From positions 1 through 64,000 of the forward strand of contig NZ_FWFD01000008.1 of assembly GCF_900163795.1 (NCBI RefSeq): 64,000 nucleotides of DNA. Reading direction: 5' to 3'. Below the pieces are notes generated by a model. That model was not told the origin of the DNA, did not search any database, and saw only the letters and a program-made list of their open reading frames with translations. Positions within the stretch are counted from its first letter, which is position 1. Each line of letters begins with the position of its first letter. The stretch is from Vagococcus fluvialis bH819 (GTDB lineage: Bacteria; Bacillota; Bacilli; Lactobacillales; Vagococcaceae). This document shows positions 1-8,557 of this stretch, piece by piece. A program made the position numbers and the translations under genes.

Positions 1-217
1 TAATTTCCTCAAAGACGGTTTTTTCTTCAGTTGTCTCTGCTAGATTAAAAGACGAGTCCTCTTCAAATAAATCTAATTGCCCATTAGGGTCAATTGATTT
101 TTCGGACGAACGTCCATACAATTTATTTAAAAGAAATTGATTCTGTTCTCTTAGAAGTTTAAGTTCATTAGTTAAAGCTTCGTTTTGTTTTAACAATCGT
201 TCTTCAAACTCGGTCAA
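1..217 (-). CDS. tnpC: IS66 transposase TnpC, N-terminal part
   Basis: This reading frame runs off the left edge; 72 codons are visible. It starts with TTG at 217-215, preceded at good spacing by GGAGGTG at 224-230. The visible residues form a heptad-like helical stretch (EERLLKQNEALTNELKLLRE), then LYGRSSEKS and GQLDLFEE. That is the usual N-terminal signature of the IS66 transposase, before its zinc-finger and DDE domains. Function is known for the family: it catalyses transposition together with TnpA and TnpB. Whether the catalytic part is intact cannot be seen. Confidence 0.85.
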   Translation of the reverse strand, partial: MTEFEERLLKQNEALTNELKLLREQNQFLLNKLYGRSSEKSIDPNGQLDLFEEDSSFNLAETTEEKTVFEEI

Positions 218-308
218 AAGTAACACCTCCATTCACACATGATACGATAACTAATCCTATCAATAATACGACGAAAAACCGTCTATAATTTTCATTATAA
301 ACGGCAAA

Positions 309-665
309 TTAGGAAATAAATCCAGTTTGAGCTTTTGATATTCTCTTTCTTTGTTCGATGGATAAGCCCTCTAGTAACCAACGGAGTTGTTGTTGCGTTA
401 GTTCTTTGACTTCTTCTTGTTTTCTAGGCCATTGTAACTTTCCATTTTCAAACCGTTTATACAGGAGAATAAAACCATCCCCTTGCCAGTAAAGTGCTTT
501 GAACCGTTCTGAACGATTACCACAAAATAGAAATAAGGCATCCGAATAAACATCTAACTCATATTGATTCATAATAATCGAAGCCAGACCATCAATCCCA
601 CGTCTTAAATCCGTCTTACCACAAACAATATAAATCGTTTGTATCTTCGTGTAATCAAGAACCAT
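309..665 (-). CDS. tnpB: IS66 accessory protein TnpB
   Basis: The 118-residue protein has the IS66 Orf2 signature, with CGKTDLRRGIDGLA near residues 15-28, LFLFCGNRSERFKALYW near 44-60, and a C-terminal QLRWLLEGLSI segment. The length is normal for the family. It starts at an ATG that overlaps the end of tnpA by 11 bases, the translational coupling usual in these elements. The precise biochemical role of TnpB is not established, but IS66 elements need it to transpose. It appears full length. Confidence 0.92.
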   Translation of the reverse strand: MVLDYTKIQTIYIVCGKTDLRRGIDGLASIIMNQYELDVYSDALFLFCGNRSERFKALYWQGDGFILLYKRFENGKLQWPRKQEEVKELTQQQLRWLLEGLSIEQRKRISKAQTGFIS

Positions 666-846
666 GATTGAACTCTTTCAAAGCAGCGCTAAGAATATAG
701 TTATTACATCCATTGTAAATCGTGATATCCATATTATCTCGTTTGACTCGTAAAGCAATTTTTTGCGTGGTTTGATTGGATGTAGGGGCACTTTTAGGCG
801 GTGTCGGTTGTAAAGAAACGGGAACAATTTCTTGTTTGTCTATCAT
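655..846 (-). CDS. tnpA: IS66 TnpA-like protein, short
   Basis: This 63-residue protein opens the IS66 gene set. Its start ATG (846-844) follows GAGGAGG by seven bases, and its end overlaps tnpB. The segment KIALRVKRDNMDITIYNG resembles the C-terminal part of IS66 Orf1. Many IS66 Orf1 proteins are longer and carry an N-terminal helix-turn-helix, which is missing here. It could be a naturally short form, as found in some Firmicute elements, or a trimmed one. The strong ribosome site right at the start favours the first reading. Confidence 0.7.
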   Translation of the reverse strand: MIDKQEIVPVSLQPTPPKSAPTSNQTTQKIALRVKRDNMDITIYNGCNNYILSAALKEFNHGS

Positions 847-976
847 TGAAAAACCTCCTCGTTATTTGTAACTTAAGAATAACCGAGGAGGTTAGGTGTG
901 ACTATATACTTGGTTACTTCCCGCTTACCGCCCTTGACACCTAGATTACTTTATTATAAAACAATTTTTAAGATGC

Positions 977-1002
977 AAAAAAAACCGCTAATTACTTAGC
1001 GG
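977..1002 (-). terminator. Rho-independent terminator of tagD
   Basis: On the minus strand, CCGCTAA and TTAGCGG form a perfect 7-bp stem around a GTAA loop, followed by a run of eight T. The TAA stop codon of tagD lies at the loop, so the upstream arm is coding sequence. Confidence 0.85.
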
Positions 1003-1399
1003 CGTTTTTTTCGTGTAAATCTTTTTTGATTTGAGAGGTTGAAATCTCTGGTGTACGTTCTAGGTAAACGACTTCTGCCCCTGTTTCTTTGACAAAGTCA
1101 AACTTACCTTTCCAGTCATCCCCCATGACGAAAACATCTACTTTAAATTCTTCGATATCCGTCATTTTTTGATCCCAGTTGTTTTCTGGAATTACTAAGT
1201 CAACATAGCGAATCGCTTCTAAAAGCATTTTACGCTTTTCATAAGAGAAGTAGCATTTTTTTTGTTTTTCATCCCAGTTGAATTCATCTGAAGATAAGAC
1301 AACAATTAGATAATCTCCTTGCTCTTTCGCACGTCTTAATAGATTAATATGACCATAATGTAATAAGTCAAATGTTCCATATGTAATTACTTTTCTCAT
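992..1399 (-). CDS. tagD: Glycerol-3-phosphate cytidylyltransferase
   Basis: The 135-residue cytoplasmic nucleotidyltransferase makes CDP-glycerol from CTP and glycerol-3-phosphate. CDP-glycerol is the donor for teichoic acid and for glycerol-phosphate decoration of polysaccharides. HYGH at residues 14-17 is the CTP-binding HxGH motif, and ISTSQI at 119-124 is the second family signature. The length matches TagD/TarD (about 130 residues). The ATG at 1399 is chosen because AAGGTGG (1408-1414) lies at proper distance; the frame continues 24 codons upstream without a ribosome site. It is the last gene of the polysaccharide block, isolated from the other teichoic genes by about 16 kb and next to the IS66 end. 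Two hairpins bracket it, one before and one after, so it probably has its own transcript. Confidence 0.93.
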   Translation of the reverse strand: MRKVITYGTFDLLHYGHINLLRRAKEQGDYLIVVLSSDEFNWDEKQKKCYFSYEKRKMLLEAIRYVDLVIPENNWDQKMTDIEEFKVDVFVMGDDWKGKFDFVKETGAEVVYLERTPEISTSQIKKDLHEKNAAK

Positions 1400-1447
1400 T
1401 TTGTATTCCACCTTAATGTAGTTGTTATGGTTAAGGATAGCATAAAC

Positions 1448-1490
1448 TAAAAAACAATTAAAGTTATTCATAGAGATTAACTTTAATTGC
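1448..1490 (-). terminator. Terminator between acyltransferase and tagD
   Basis: On the minus strand, CAATTAAAGTTA (1478-1489) pairs perfectly with TAACTTTAATTG (1455-1466), and a T run follows. It probably ends the long polysaccharide transcript, so tagD would need its own promoter in the 50 bases that follow. I cannot identify that promoter confidently. Confidence 0.65.
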
Positions 1491-1596
1491 TTTTTATTTC
1501 ATTGCACTTATAAACTTAAAAATTCCATATATTAAATTTTTAAGTTTGATGCATGATTATCAATAAATAATAAAACATTAACTACAAATCCACCGA

Positions 1597-2553
1597 TTAT
1601 ACTTTTTTCTTATTTAATATTTTTACCTTTTCATAGTTACTAAAGAATACATATTCAATTAAAATAACAATCAGAAAACTTGAAAATGAGACTCCTATGG
1701 TATTCTTAAATCCAACTTTATAATAAATAGATTTAATTATTAGAAGAAGAAAAGGATGTGATAAATAAATACCATAAGAATGCCGATTCATTACTTGTAT
1801 AAGTCGATTATTTTTTATTGGATTTTTGATAGATAATAACAATATGAGACAAACTGTTAAAACAATAATTTCGGGCCTAGTTGTAATTGTCATATAATTA
1901 AATGAAATAACTCCTTTTTTAAAAAGAACTAATTCAACCACTATTAAAAAGAATATAATTATCATTATTATTTTTTTACTATTATTATTTTTTACATTAA
2001 AATCAGGATTAACTTTGGCTATAAATATTCCTAAACAAAAGAAAAACAACCAGTTTAAAGGAAATAGTGAAAGAATCTTCCAACTATCTGTTAAAATCAT
2101 AGTTAACACCTGACTAGTAATAGTTAAAACAAATACAATAAATAAGCTCTTATAGTTATTTATATTATCTTTTAATAGAGGAAAGATTAAGTAAAACATA
2201 ATAACTAGCGGTACATAGTACAGATGATAACTTGCTCCACCGACTAATAAATTTTTTTAAAAAATAAATATACTAAAATTATTATTATTAAAAACGTAAT
2301 AAATAATCGACCAAATTATATACAAAGGTAGTAAAGCTTTTATTTTTCTATAAGCAAAGCCAGTGTATCCTTCTTTTCTCTTCGAAACAGTTAGTCCATA
2401 AGCACTAGCAAACAAAAATATAGGTACTGCAAATCTAGAAAATTGATTTAGAGTCAATAATATTATATTTTCACTAGTTGTTATATGTATCATTATTACA
2501 GCTATTGTTGATAAACCTTTTAATATATCTAATGTTTCACTGCGTTTATTCAC
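1597..2553 (-). pseudogene. Acyltransferase 3 (OafA/WecH-like), interrupted by an in-frame stop
   Basis: A membrane acyltransferase gene of 318 codons is cut by a single TAA at 2257-2259 (codon 99). The start is GTG (2553-2551) with AAGGAG seven bases upstream. The first part carries the family hallmark RSETLDILKGLSTIAVIMIH. After the stop the same frame continues with KNLLVGGASYHLYYVPLVI and then 200 more residues of hydrophobic helices, including HSYGIYLSHPFLL. Frame is kept across the stop, so this is a nonsense change and not an indel. Intact members O-acetylate or otherwise acylate sugars of surface polysaccharides. An independent restart at ATG 2199 would give only a fragment. Natural loss, readthrough or a sequence error are all possible. 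Confidence 0.85.
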
Positions 2554-2575
2554 TTTTTATCTCCTTAAAAAATAC

Positions 2576-3718
2576 TCAAACAAATTTTGAAATATCTTCT
2601 GCTTTTTTATTAAAAAAATTAGCAACTTCAAAAGCAATTCTCTTACTTGCTAATCCATCTCCATAAGGATTTTTAGCATCAGACATTTTTTGATACTCTT
2701 CTTTATTATTTAGCAAGTTTAACATTTCATTTTTAACATCATTATAGTCTGTTCCAATCAATTTTAAAGTACCTGCTTCTACACCTTCTGGACGTTCTGT
2801 AGTGTTTCTTAAAACCAGAACTGGAACATTAAATGAAGGAGCCTCTTCTTGGACTCCACCTGAATCACTCATAATAAAGTAACTTCTAGAAGCAAAATTA
2901 TGAAAATCAACAACATCTAGCGGTTCTATTAAATGAATTCTTGAATGATTTCCTAATATCTCAGTTGCTACTTCTCTAACTTTTGGATTCAAATGCATAG
3001 GGTAAATTAAGTGAAGTGAGTTATTTGACTCTATAACTTCTTTAGCTGCTTCAAAGACTTCTCTCATCGGTCCACCTAAATTTTCTCTTCTATGCATAGT
3101 CATTAAAATATACTTATCATTTTCAGGGATACTATCCAGAACTTCATTTTTATAATCAGAAGTTACCGTTTCTTTAAGTGCATCAATCACTGTGTTTCCA
3201 GTTACAAAAATATTATTAGGATTCTTTTGTTCAGATAATAAATTTTCTTCACTTGTGTTTGTTGGAGCAAAATATAAGTCAGTTATTACATCAATCATTT
3301 GGCGATTAGCTTCTTCTGGAAAAGGAGAATAAATATCCCAAGTTCTTAATCCAGCTTCAACGTGACCAACTTTTACTTGATTATAAAATGCCGCAAGTCC
3401 TGCTACATAGGCAGTTGTCGTATCTCCATGTACTAAAACTATATCTGGCATTACTTCCTTAATAACTGGATCTAGTTTTTTTAATGCATTGCTCGTAATA
3501 TCAGCTAAAGTTTGATTAGGTTTCATAATATTCAAATCATAATCGGGTTTGATTTTAAATATTTCTAAGACTTGATCTAACATCTCTCTATGTTGAGCTG
3601 TCACTACTACTACTGATTCAAAAACATCTGATTGTCGTTCTATTTCTAATACCAAAGGTGCCATTTTTATTGCTTCTGGTCGTGTGCCAAAGACTGACAT
3701 AACTTTTATTTTTTTCAA
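2576..3718 (-). CDS. mnaA: UDP-N-acetylglucosamine 2-epimerase (first copy)
   Basis: This non-hydrolysing epimerase interconverts UDP-GlcNAc and UDP-ManNAc in the cytoplasm. Motifs include FGTRPEAIKMAP near the N-terminus, HVEAGLRT in the middle and SDSGGVQEEAP in the C-terminal domain; the length, 380 residues, is normal. The start is placed at TTG 3718-3716, with AGGAG eight bases upstream. A GTG at 3727 overlaps that ribosome site and is unlikely. It lies in the capsule block between ugd and the acyltransferase. A closely related second copy sits at 17580-18686. UDP-ManNAc may serve both the capsule repeat unit and the teichoic linkage unit, but which copy feeds which pathway cannot be told. 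Confidence 0.93.
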   Translation of the reverse strand: MKKIKVMSVFGTRPEAIKMAPLVLEIERQSDVFESVVVVTAQHREMLDQVLEIFKIKPDYDLNIMKPNQTLADITSNALKKLDPVIKEVMPDIVLVHGDTTTAYVAGLAAFYNQVKVGHVEAGLRTWDIYSPFPEEANRQMIDVITDLYFAPTNTSEENLLSEQKNPNNIFVTGNTVIDALKETVTSDYKNEVLDSIPENDKYILMTMHRRENLGGPMREVFEAAKEVIESNNSLHLIYPMHLNPKVREVATEILGNHSRIHLIEPLDVVDFHNFASRSYFIMSDSGGVQEEAPSFNVPVLVLRNTTERPEGVEAGTLKLIGTDYNDVKNEMLNLLNNKEEYQKMSDAKNPYGDGLASKRIAFEVANFFNKKAEDISKFV

Positions 3719-3749
3719 ATTATTCACTCCTATAGTAAATTAATAAATT

Positions 3750-4916
3750 CTAATCTCTCTTAAAAATATCTCTTGTATAAACTTTTTCAGAAACATCTTC
3801 CAATTCTGGTTCAAAACGATTTGTCACAATAACATCAGAAATATCTTTAAACTCATTAAAATCTTTAATTACTTTTGAATTATAGAAATCATCACCTTCT
3901 AAAGTTGGCTCATATACGACTACTTCAATTCCTTTAGCTTTTATTCGCTTCATAATCCCTTGAATTGAAGAATATCTAAAGTTATCAGAATTAGCCTTCA
4001 TTGTTAAACGATAGATTCCAACTTTTTTAGGATTTTTAGCAATAATTTGATCAGCTATGAAATCTTTTCTTGTGCGGTTAGAATCAACAATGGCTCCAAT
4101 AATATTATTAGGTACTTGATCATAGTTAGCTAATAATTGTTTTGTATCTTTTGGTAAGCAATAACCACCATAGCCAAAAGAAGGATTATTATAATGTGAA
4201 CCAATACGAGGATCTAATCCAACACCATCAATAATTTGTTTAGCATCCAAACCTCTAGATTCTGCATAGGTATCTAATTCATTAAAATAAGAAACTCTCA
4301 AAGCTAAATAAGTATTAGCAAATAGTTTAATCGCTTCTGCTTCTGTTGAATCTGTAAACAATACAGGTACATCTTCTTCAAAAGAATTTCTCAATAATGC
4401 ATCTGCAAATTTTTTAGCTCTTTCTGATTTTTCTCCTACTACAATTCTTGAAGGATGCAAATTATCATATAAGGCTTTTCCTTCTCTTAAAAATTCAGGT
4501 GAGAAGATAATATTTTCTGTTCCATATTTTTCTTTTGTCTCATCTGTAAAACCAACTGGAACTGTTGATTTGATAATAAACACACTATCAGGATTAATTG
4601 CTAACGATTTTTGAATGACATCTTCTACAGTTGATGTATTAAAATAATTTTTCTTTTCATCGTAATCTGTTGGTGTTGCGATAATACATAATTCAGCATG
4701 ACTTACTGCTTTTTCAAAATTTATTGTGAATTCGATATTTAAATTATCTTTTTTTATAAATTCTTCTATTTCTGAGTCAACTAATGTTGATTCTTTTTTA
4801 TTCAATTTATTTATTTTATCTTCAACTATATCGTAAGCAACTACTTCTTCATTTTGAGCAAGTAGTAAGCTATTTGCTAAACCAACATAACCTAAACCGA
4901 AAACTGATATTTTCAT
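3750..4916 (-). CDS. ugd: UDP-glucose 6-dehydrogenase
   Basis: The enzyme oxidises UDP-glucose to UDP-glucuronate with two NAD, in two steps, supplying an acidic sugar for the polysaccharide. Residues 7-13 (GLGYVGL) are the Rossmann NAD loop. Cys253 in [12 protein letters not shown] is the catalytic cysteine, and [12 protein letters not shown] is the substrate loop. The sequence is unusually close to the 388-residue E. coli Ugd, with the same length and long identical runs; this type is also found in other capsule loci. The start ATG has AAGGGG upstream. It lies 26 bases after the flippase gene and in the same operon. Presence of this gene suggests glucuronic acid or a derivative in the repeat unit. 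Confidence 0.95.
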   Translation of the reverse strand: MKISVFGLGYVGLANSLLLAQNEEVVAYDIVEDKINKLNKKESTLVDSEIEEFIKKDNLNIEFTINFEKAVSHAELCIIATPTDYDEKKNYFNTSTVEDVIQKSLAINPDSVFIIKSTVPVGFTDETKEKYGTENIIFSPEFLREGKALYDNLHPSRIVVGEKSERAKKFADALLRNSFEEDVPVLFTDSTEAEAIKLFANTYLALRVSYFNELDTYAESRGLDAKQIIDGVGLDPRIGSHYNNPSFGYGGYCLPKDTKQLLANYDQVPNNIIGAIVDSNRTRKDFIADQIIAKNPKKVGIYRLTMKANSDNFRYSSIQGIMKRIKAKGIEVVVYEPTLEGDDFYNSKVIKDFNEFKDISDVIVTNRFEPELEDVSEKVYTRDIFKRD

Positions 4917-4942
4917 TAGTTCATTCCCCTTTTAAAATCTAA

Positions 4943-6358
4943 TTATGACAAGTCAAATCGTTGTTCTCCTCTAATAGATTTTTTTAAATCTATTAGCACT
5001 GATGCCTGAATCAAAATAACTAATATAAAAAATATTAAATTAGCTAATAATATATACTTTAAATCAAATAGGTTTAATGTAGCAACAATAAATAAAACAA
5101 TTATTACTAAATAATGTTTAGTTATTTTTAAATCAAAATCGTTATTCTTTGATAAGATAGTTCTAGTAATAAAAAAAAGAAAATAAGCAATTCCAATCGA
5201 TATTGATGCCCCTCTACTTCCATATAAAGGAACTAAATAATAATTAAGAATATAACATGGAAATACGGAAAAAATGCTAACTAATATATTTAAGTAGCTT
5301 TTCTTAGAAAACACAATTCCTAAAGTTGTTGTCTCACTCAGTGTATATAAAATGGGAACCATTACAAGAAATCCAATTATATATTTTGTTTCTGCATAAT
5401 CTGAAGAAAGTAAAATTACTATATAATTCTTAAAAAAAATGACAATAAAAAAACCTATCGACATCACTAATAAGAGAACATCACTAATAAATTTAAAATT
5501 TTTTAATTCTCTATTCTCTTTATGCCATCTATAAGCAGTTGGAATCCAAAAGCTTGTAAATGCTAATTGAATTATATTTAAAAAATTAGATATTCTTTGA
5601 CCAGCACTAAAGATACCTAACTCATGGAATGTACTCCACTTTCTAATAGAGAAAGTTCCTGTCGCATTTAGAAAAGAGTTTAATGATGCTGCAATTAGTA
5701 AAGGAAAACCAAATTTCAACATTTTTTTCATTAACTCACTATCTATATTTTCTACTGAGCAACCTTTAAAAAAATAGCGATATCTAATTATCAAATAAAT
5801 ATCTCCTATTATTTGTCCAAAAATAGTTGAATAAACAACAATAAGAAAATTCTTTTCAAAAAAAATGATAAAGAATACTAAAGAAAATAAAACTGTACAT
5901 TTCACAAAAATTGAAAAAACTGAATATTCTATAGCCTTTTCTTCCATCCTAATTCTCATTAGAATAAATCGCTCCAATACAGCTGTAATTAGCATACACC
6001 CTAAAACAATTGAAATATGTGAGTATTCTTCACTTTTAAATAAAGCAATAGAAACTGTACTTCTAAATAAAATCAATAAAGTACAGATAATTACAGAAAA
6101 AATAACTGGTGGTATTATTGAGTTAAAAAACAAGTTGTTTTTATTTTTAACTTCATGATATTCTCTCGCAAAAGATTGATCCATTCCTAAATACAATATT
6201 ATATTTATAAACGATAACATAATCGTAAACATACTTGATTTTCCAAATTCTTCTGGACTGATAAAATACGTTGTTAAAGGAATTGTTATTAATGAAATTA
6301 TGGCTCCCGCAACCGGCCCTATTGAAAATCCTGCCAGTTTTTTTAAGAATATTTTCAT
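4943..6358 (-). CDS. Polysaccharide flippase (Wzx-like)
   Basis: This 471-residue polytopic membrane protein of the MATE/MOP flippase superfamily has about twelve to fourteen hydrophobic helices. Near the N-terminus it has GFSIGPVAGAIISLITIPLTTYFISPEEFG, typical in style of Wzx/RfbX proteins. It should move lipid-linked repeat units across the membrane. The ATG overlaps the stop of the upstream glycosyltransferase by four bases (ATGA), indicating translational coupling. Such proteins vary greatly in sequence, so substrate cannot be read from it. The DNA is very AT-rich, like its neighbours. Confidence 0.85.
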   Translation of the reverse strand: MKIFLKKLAGFSIGPVAGAIISLITIPLTTYFISPEEFGKSSMFTIMLSFINIILYLGMDQSFAREYHEVKNKNNLFFNSIIPPVIFSVIICTLLILFRSTVSIALFKSEEYSHISIVLGCMLITAVLERFILMRIRMEEKAIEYSVFSIFVKCTVLFSLVFFIIFFEKNFLIVVYSTIFGQIIGDIYLIIRYRYFFKGCSVENIDSELMKKMLKFGFPLLIAASLNSFLNATGTFSIRKWSTFHELGIFSAGQRISNFLNIIQLAFTSFWIPTAYRWHKENRELKNFKFISDVLLLVMSIGFFIVIFFKNYIVILLSSDYAETKYIIGFLVMVPILYTLSETTTLGIVFSKKSYLNILVSIFSVFPCYILNYYLVPLYGSRGASISIGIAYFLFFITRTILSKNNDFDLKITKHYLVIIVLFIVATLNLFDLKYILLANLIFFILVILIQASVLIDLKKSIRGEQRFDLS

Positions 6359-7473
6359 TTCTCTATCCTTTCATTTATAAACTCCAATTCTTGATTAGAG
6401 ATATTGTTTAAATTGCATTTTTTCTCAATTTTTAATCTTGAATTAACAGAGGCTTTTTCTATTATTTTATCATTTTGTAAATCAATTATTGCGTCCTTTA
6501 ATTCTTCAGGTGTATTACATAAATAGCCCTCTTGTTCATCTACAAATTCAGGAATTGCAGTATTATTAGAGGTAACTGGCACTAATCCGCTTGACATAGC
6601 CTCACACATTGAAACTCCTTGTGCATCCTGCCTAGTAGGACATAGAAAAATACCATTCTTTTCATGATACATTTTTATTTCATTTTTATTTAAAAATTTA
6701 GAAATTATTTTTACATTATCGTAATTTTCTAATCCTTTTATATCTTTTTTTAAATATTTACCTTCCCCTATAATAGTTATTTTAAATTCTGAAAAATTTT
6801 TCTCTTTAGACAATAACCGTATTGCCTCTAGAGCAATATCGGTTGCATACTTTCTACTATTAAAAGGTCTTATTAATAAAATATTTTTTTGCTTTCCTTT
6901 TTTATTTGAATACGTATAAAAATCAGTATCAATTCCATTAGGAATTATATTACTATTTTTAAATTCAATTTTTACATCCTCTTCAGCTATTTTTTTCATC
7001 CAATTAGAAACAAAAACAAAATCAGTATTATTTTCTCTACTCACGTAATTTTTCAATGATCTGAGCTGTTTTTCATTATATATAATATCAAATATAATGT
7101 GTCTATTAAAAAAATTAAACAACCGTCTTTTCCAACTTAAAGCCTCATAACCATGTACCCATACAGTTTTTTTGATTTTTGATATACGTTCATCTAATAA
7201 TATAGGAACCATTGATTTCAATAAAAAATGTATAAATATATGATTTATTTTCTCTTCAAGGAGATATTTTAATAACTCTTTTTCATTTCCAACTGTAACA
7301 TCTATTTCATCATACTTATAATGCATAATTTCTTTATTATTTGATAAAACATATACTCTAAAGTTTAATGTATCATCAAGTTCTAGATATTTCTTTATTC
7401 TAGTATGAACAAAGCCATTCCTATACAAATTTTCTTTACTTGGATATTGTTGTGTTAAAACTAATATATTCAT
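6355..7473 (-). CDS. Glycosyltransferase family 4
   Basis: The 372-residue cytoplasmic GT-B enzyme has an N-terminal acceptor domain (MNILVLTQQYPSKENLYRNG) and a C-terminal nucleotide-sugar domain. The second half shows ILLIRPFNSRKYATDIALEA, then CPTRQDAQGVSMCEAMSSG, the usual region that contacts the donor. It should add one sugar to the lipid-linked repeat unit; donor and linkage are unknown. GGAGG precedes the ATG closely. It overlaps the flippase start by four bases. Confidence 0.82.
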   Translation of the reverse strand: MNILVLTQQYPSKENLYRNGFVHTRIKKYLELDDTLNFRVYVLSNNKEIMHYKYDEIDVTVGNEKELLKYLLEEKINHIFIHFLLKSMVPILLDERISKIKKTVWVHGYEALSWKRRLFNFFNRHIIFDIIYNEKQLRSLKNYVSRENNTDFVFVSNWMKKIAEEDVKIEFKNSNIIPNGIDTDFYTYSNKKGKQKNILLIRPFNSRKYATDIALEAIRLLSKEKNFSEFKITIIGEGKYLKKDIKGLENYDNVKIISKFLNKNEIKMYHEKNGIFLCPTRQDAQGVSMCEAMSSGLVPVTSNNTAIPEFVDEQEGYLCNTPEELKDAIIDLQNDKIIEKASVNSRLKIEKKCNLNNISNQELEFINERIEK

Positions 7474-7493
7474 TATTTCCTCCTATATTTTTT

Positions 7494-8555
7494 TTAGTGT
7501 TCCCATACAAAAAAATATACACTGTTTGTATTAGTAAAATAACTATATGATACTATCAATATCACTATTGATATAATATAAAAAGAACGTATTTTTCTAT
7601 TGTCTATTCTACTAATAAGAACTGGTATTTGAAATATCATATATGGTAGAAAAAAGTATGTAAATCTTTGAAACATTTCAATATTAATTGACAATATTGA
7701 AATTAATAAAAAACATATTGATGAATTAAACCACACTAATTCTCTAATGTTAGAAAAATTAATTTTTTTGTATAATGATAATAAAATAATAACTATAGTT
7801 ACAGGTCTCATAATTGCCAACATAGGTACCCCAGTATTTATACCAAATGCTCCACTAAGTCCATAATTTTTGTAAAAAATATGCGTGATAAGTTCAACAA
7901 ATTCTTTTTGATAAAACAAAAAAATTATGTACATTGAAAAAAAACAAGTTACATAAAATAAATGTCTTACCTTATTCCACTCCACTCTCAATATAAAGTA
8001 AAAAGGAATCATAACAATTGCTGATTTATGAATAAAAAATAATGCTACTGCTACTAAGCAGTACTTTAAAAATTTCTTTGAATATACATATTCCATAGCA
8101 TACATGAATAGTGCGCAAACCATAAATTGTCTCATAGTATTGAAAGAAGTGTAATAACTACCAAAAGTCACCAACAACAACACACTTAAAGATACATTTG
8201 GCGAATATTCATATATTTTTTTAAAATAAGATAGAACAATAATAGCTGCTATTATTGTAAGTAAAATATTATAATTACTAGTAAAAAAACCTACTACTTT
8301 ATTAATCAAAGCATATCCAATTTCTACATTTATATTTCCTAATAGAATATCTTTTAACCCTAAATTCTGAATTGTCCTAAATATATGTTCATAATTTCCA
8401 TAATCAGGGCTAAAGTTTCCTCTAAATCCACTTATGAAAATCAATATAATTCCGATAATTATCAAAAAAAGTTTATCTTTAGTTTCTTTTTTTATCGGTA
8501 AAAGAGCTGTAGTTAGTGACAGAATAATAATAATTCCATTTATTAAATTATACAT
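7494..8555 (-). CDS. EpsG/Wzy-type polysaccharide polymerase
   Basis: A 353-residue integral membrane protein with about ten hydrophobic helices. Near residues 41-60 it has ISGFRGNFSPDYGNYEHIF, the FRG...DYxxY region characteristic of the EpsG family, which polymerises lipid-linked repeat units in Wzy-dependent pathways. AAAGGAG precedes the ATG. It sits among glycosyltransferases and close to the flippase, as a Wzy should. It is the only clear polymerase candidate in the locus. Confidence 0.82.
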   Translation of the reverse strand: MYNLINGIIIILSLTTALLPIKKETKDKLFLIIIGIILIFISGFRGNFSPDYGNYEHIFRTIQNLGLKDILLGNINVEIGYALINKVVGFFTSNYNILLTIIAAIIVLSYFKKIYEYSPNVSLSVLLLVTFGSYYTSFNTMRQFMVCALFMYAMEYVYSKKFLKYCLVAVALFFIHKSAIVMIPFYFILRVEWNKVRHLFYVTCFFSMYIIFLFYQKEFVELITHIFYKNYGLSGAFGINTGVPMLAIMRPVTIVIILLSLYKKINFSNIRELVWFNSSICFLLISILSINIEMFQRFTYFFLPYMIFQIPVLISRIDNRKIRSFYIISIVILIVSYSYFTNTNSVYFFVWEH

Positions 8556-8557
8556 AA

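Larger units (their letters stand above)
1..928 (-). mobile_element. IS66-family insertion sequence, one end (partial)
   Basis: Three minus-strand genes in the order tnpA-like, tnpB and tnpC match the IS66 layout. The first two overlap and the third follows within 100 bases. On the minus strand, just upstream of tnpA, the sequence GTAAGCGGGAAG starts at 928. It has the GTAAGCG start typical of IS66 terminal inverted repeats, so 928 is taken as the element boundary. The other end and most of tnpC lie beyond the left edge of the window, so target duplication and intactness cannot be judged. The element sits directly downstream of tagD, at the edge of the polysaccharide locus. Confidence 0.8.

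Noticed and set aside
2257-2553. A separate 98-residue membrane protein upstream of a 200-residue one
   Set aside because: Both parts are in one frame and together match one acyltransferase; only one stop codon separates them.
5865-6158. A 97-codon plus-strand frame opposite the flippase
   Set aside because: It is antisense to the flippase gene in AT-rich DNA, where stop-free frames arise easily, and has no ribosome site.
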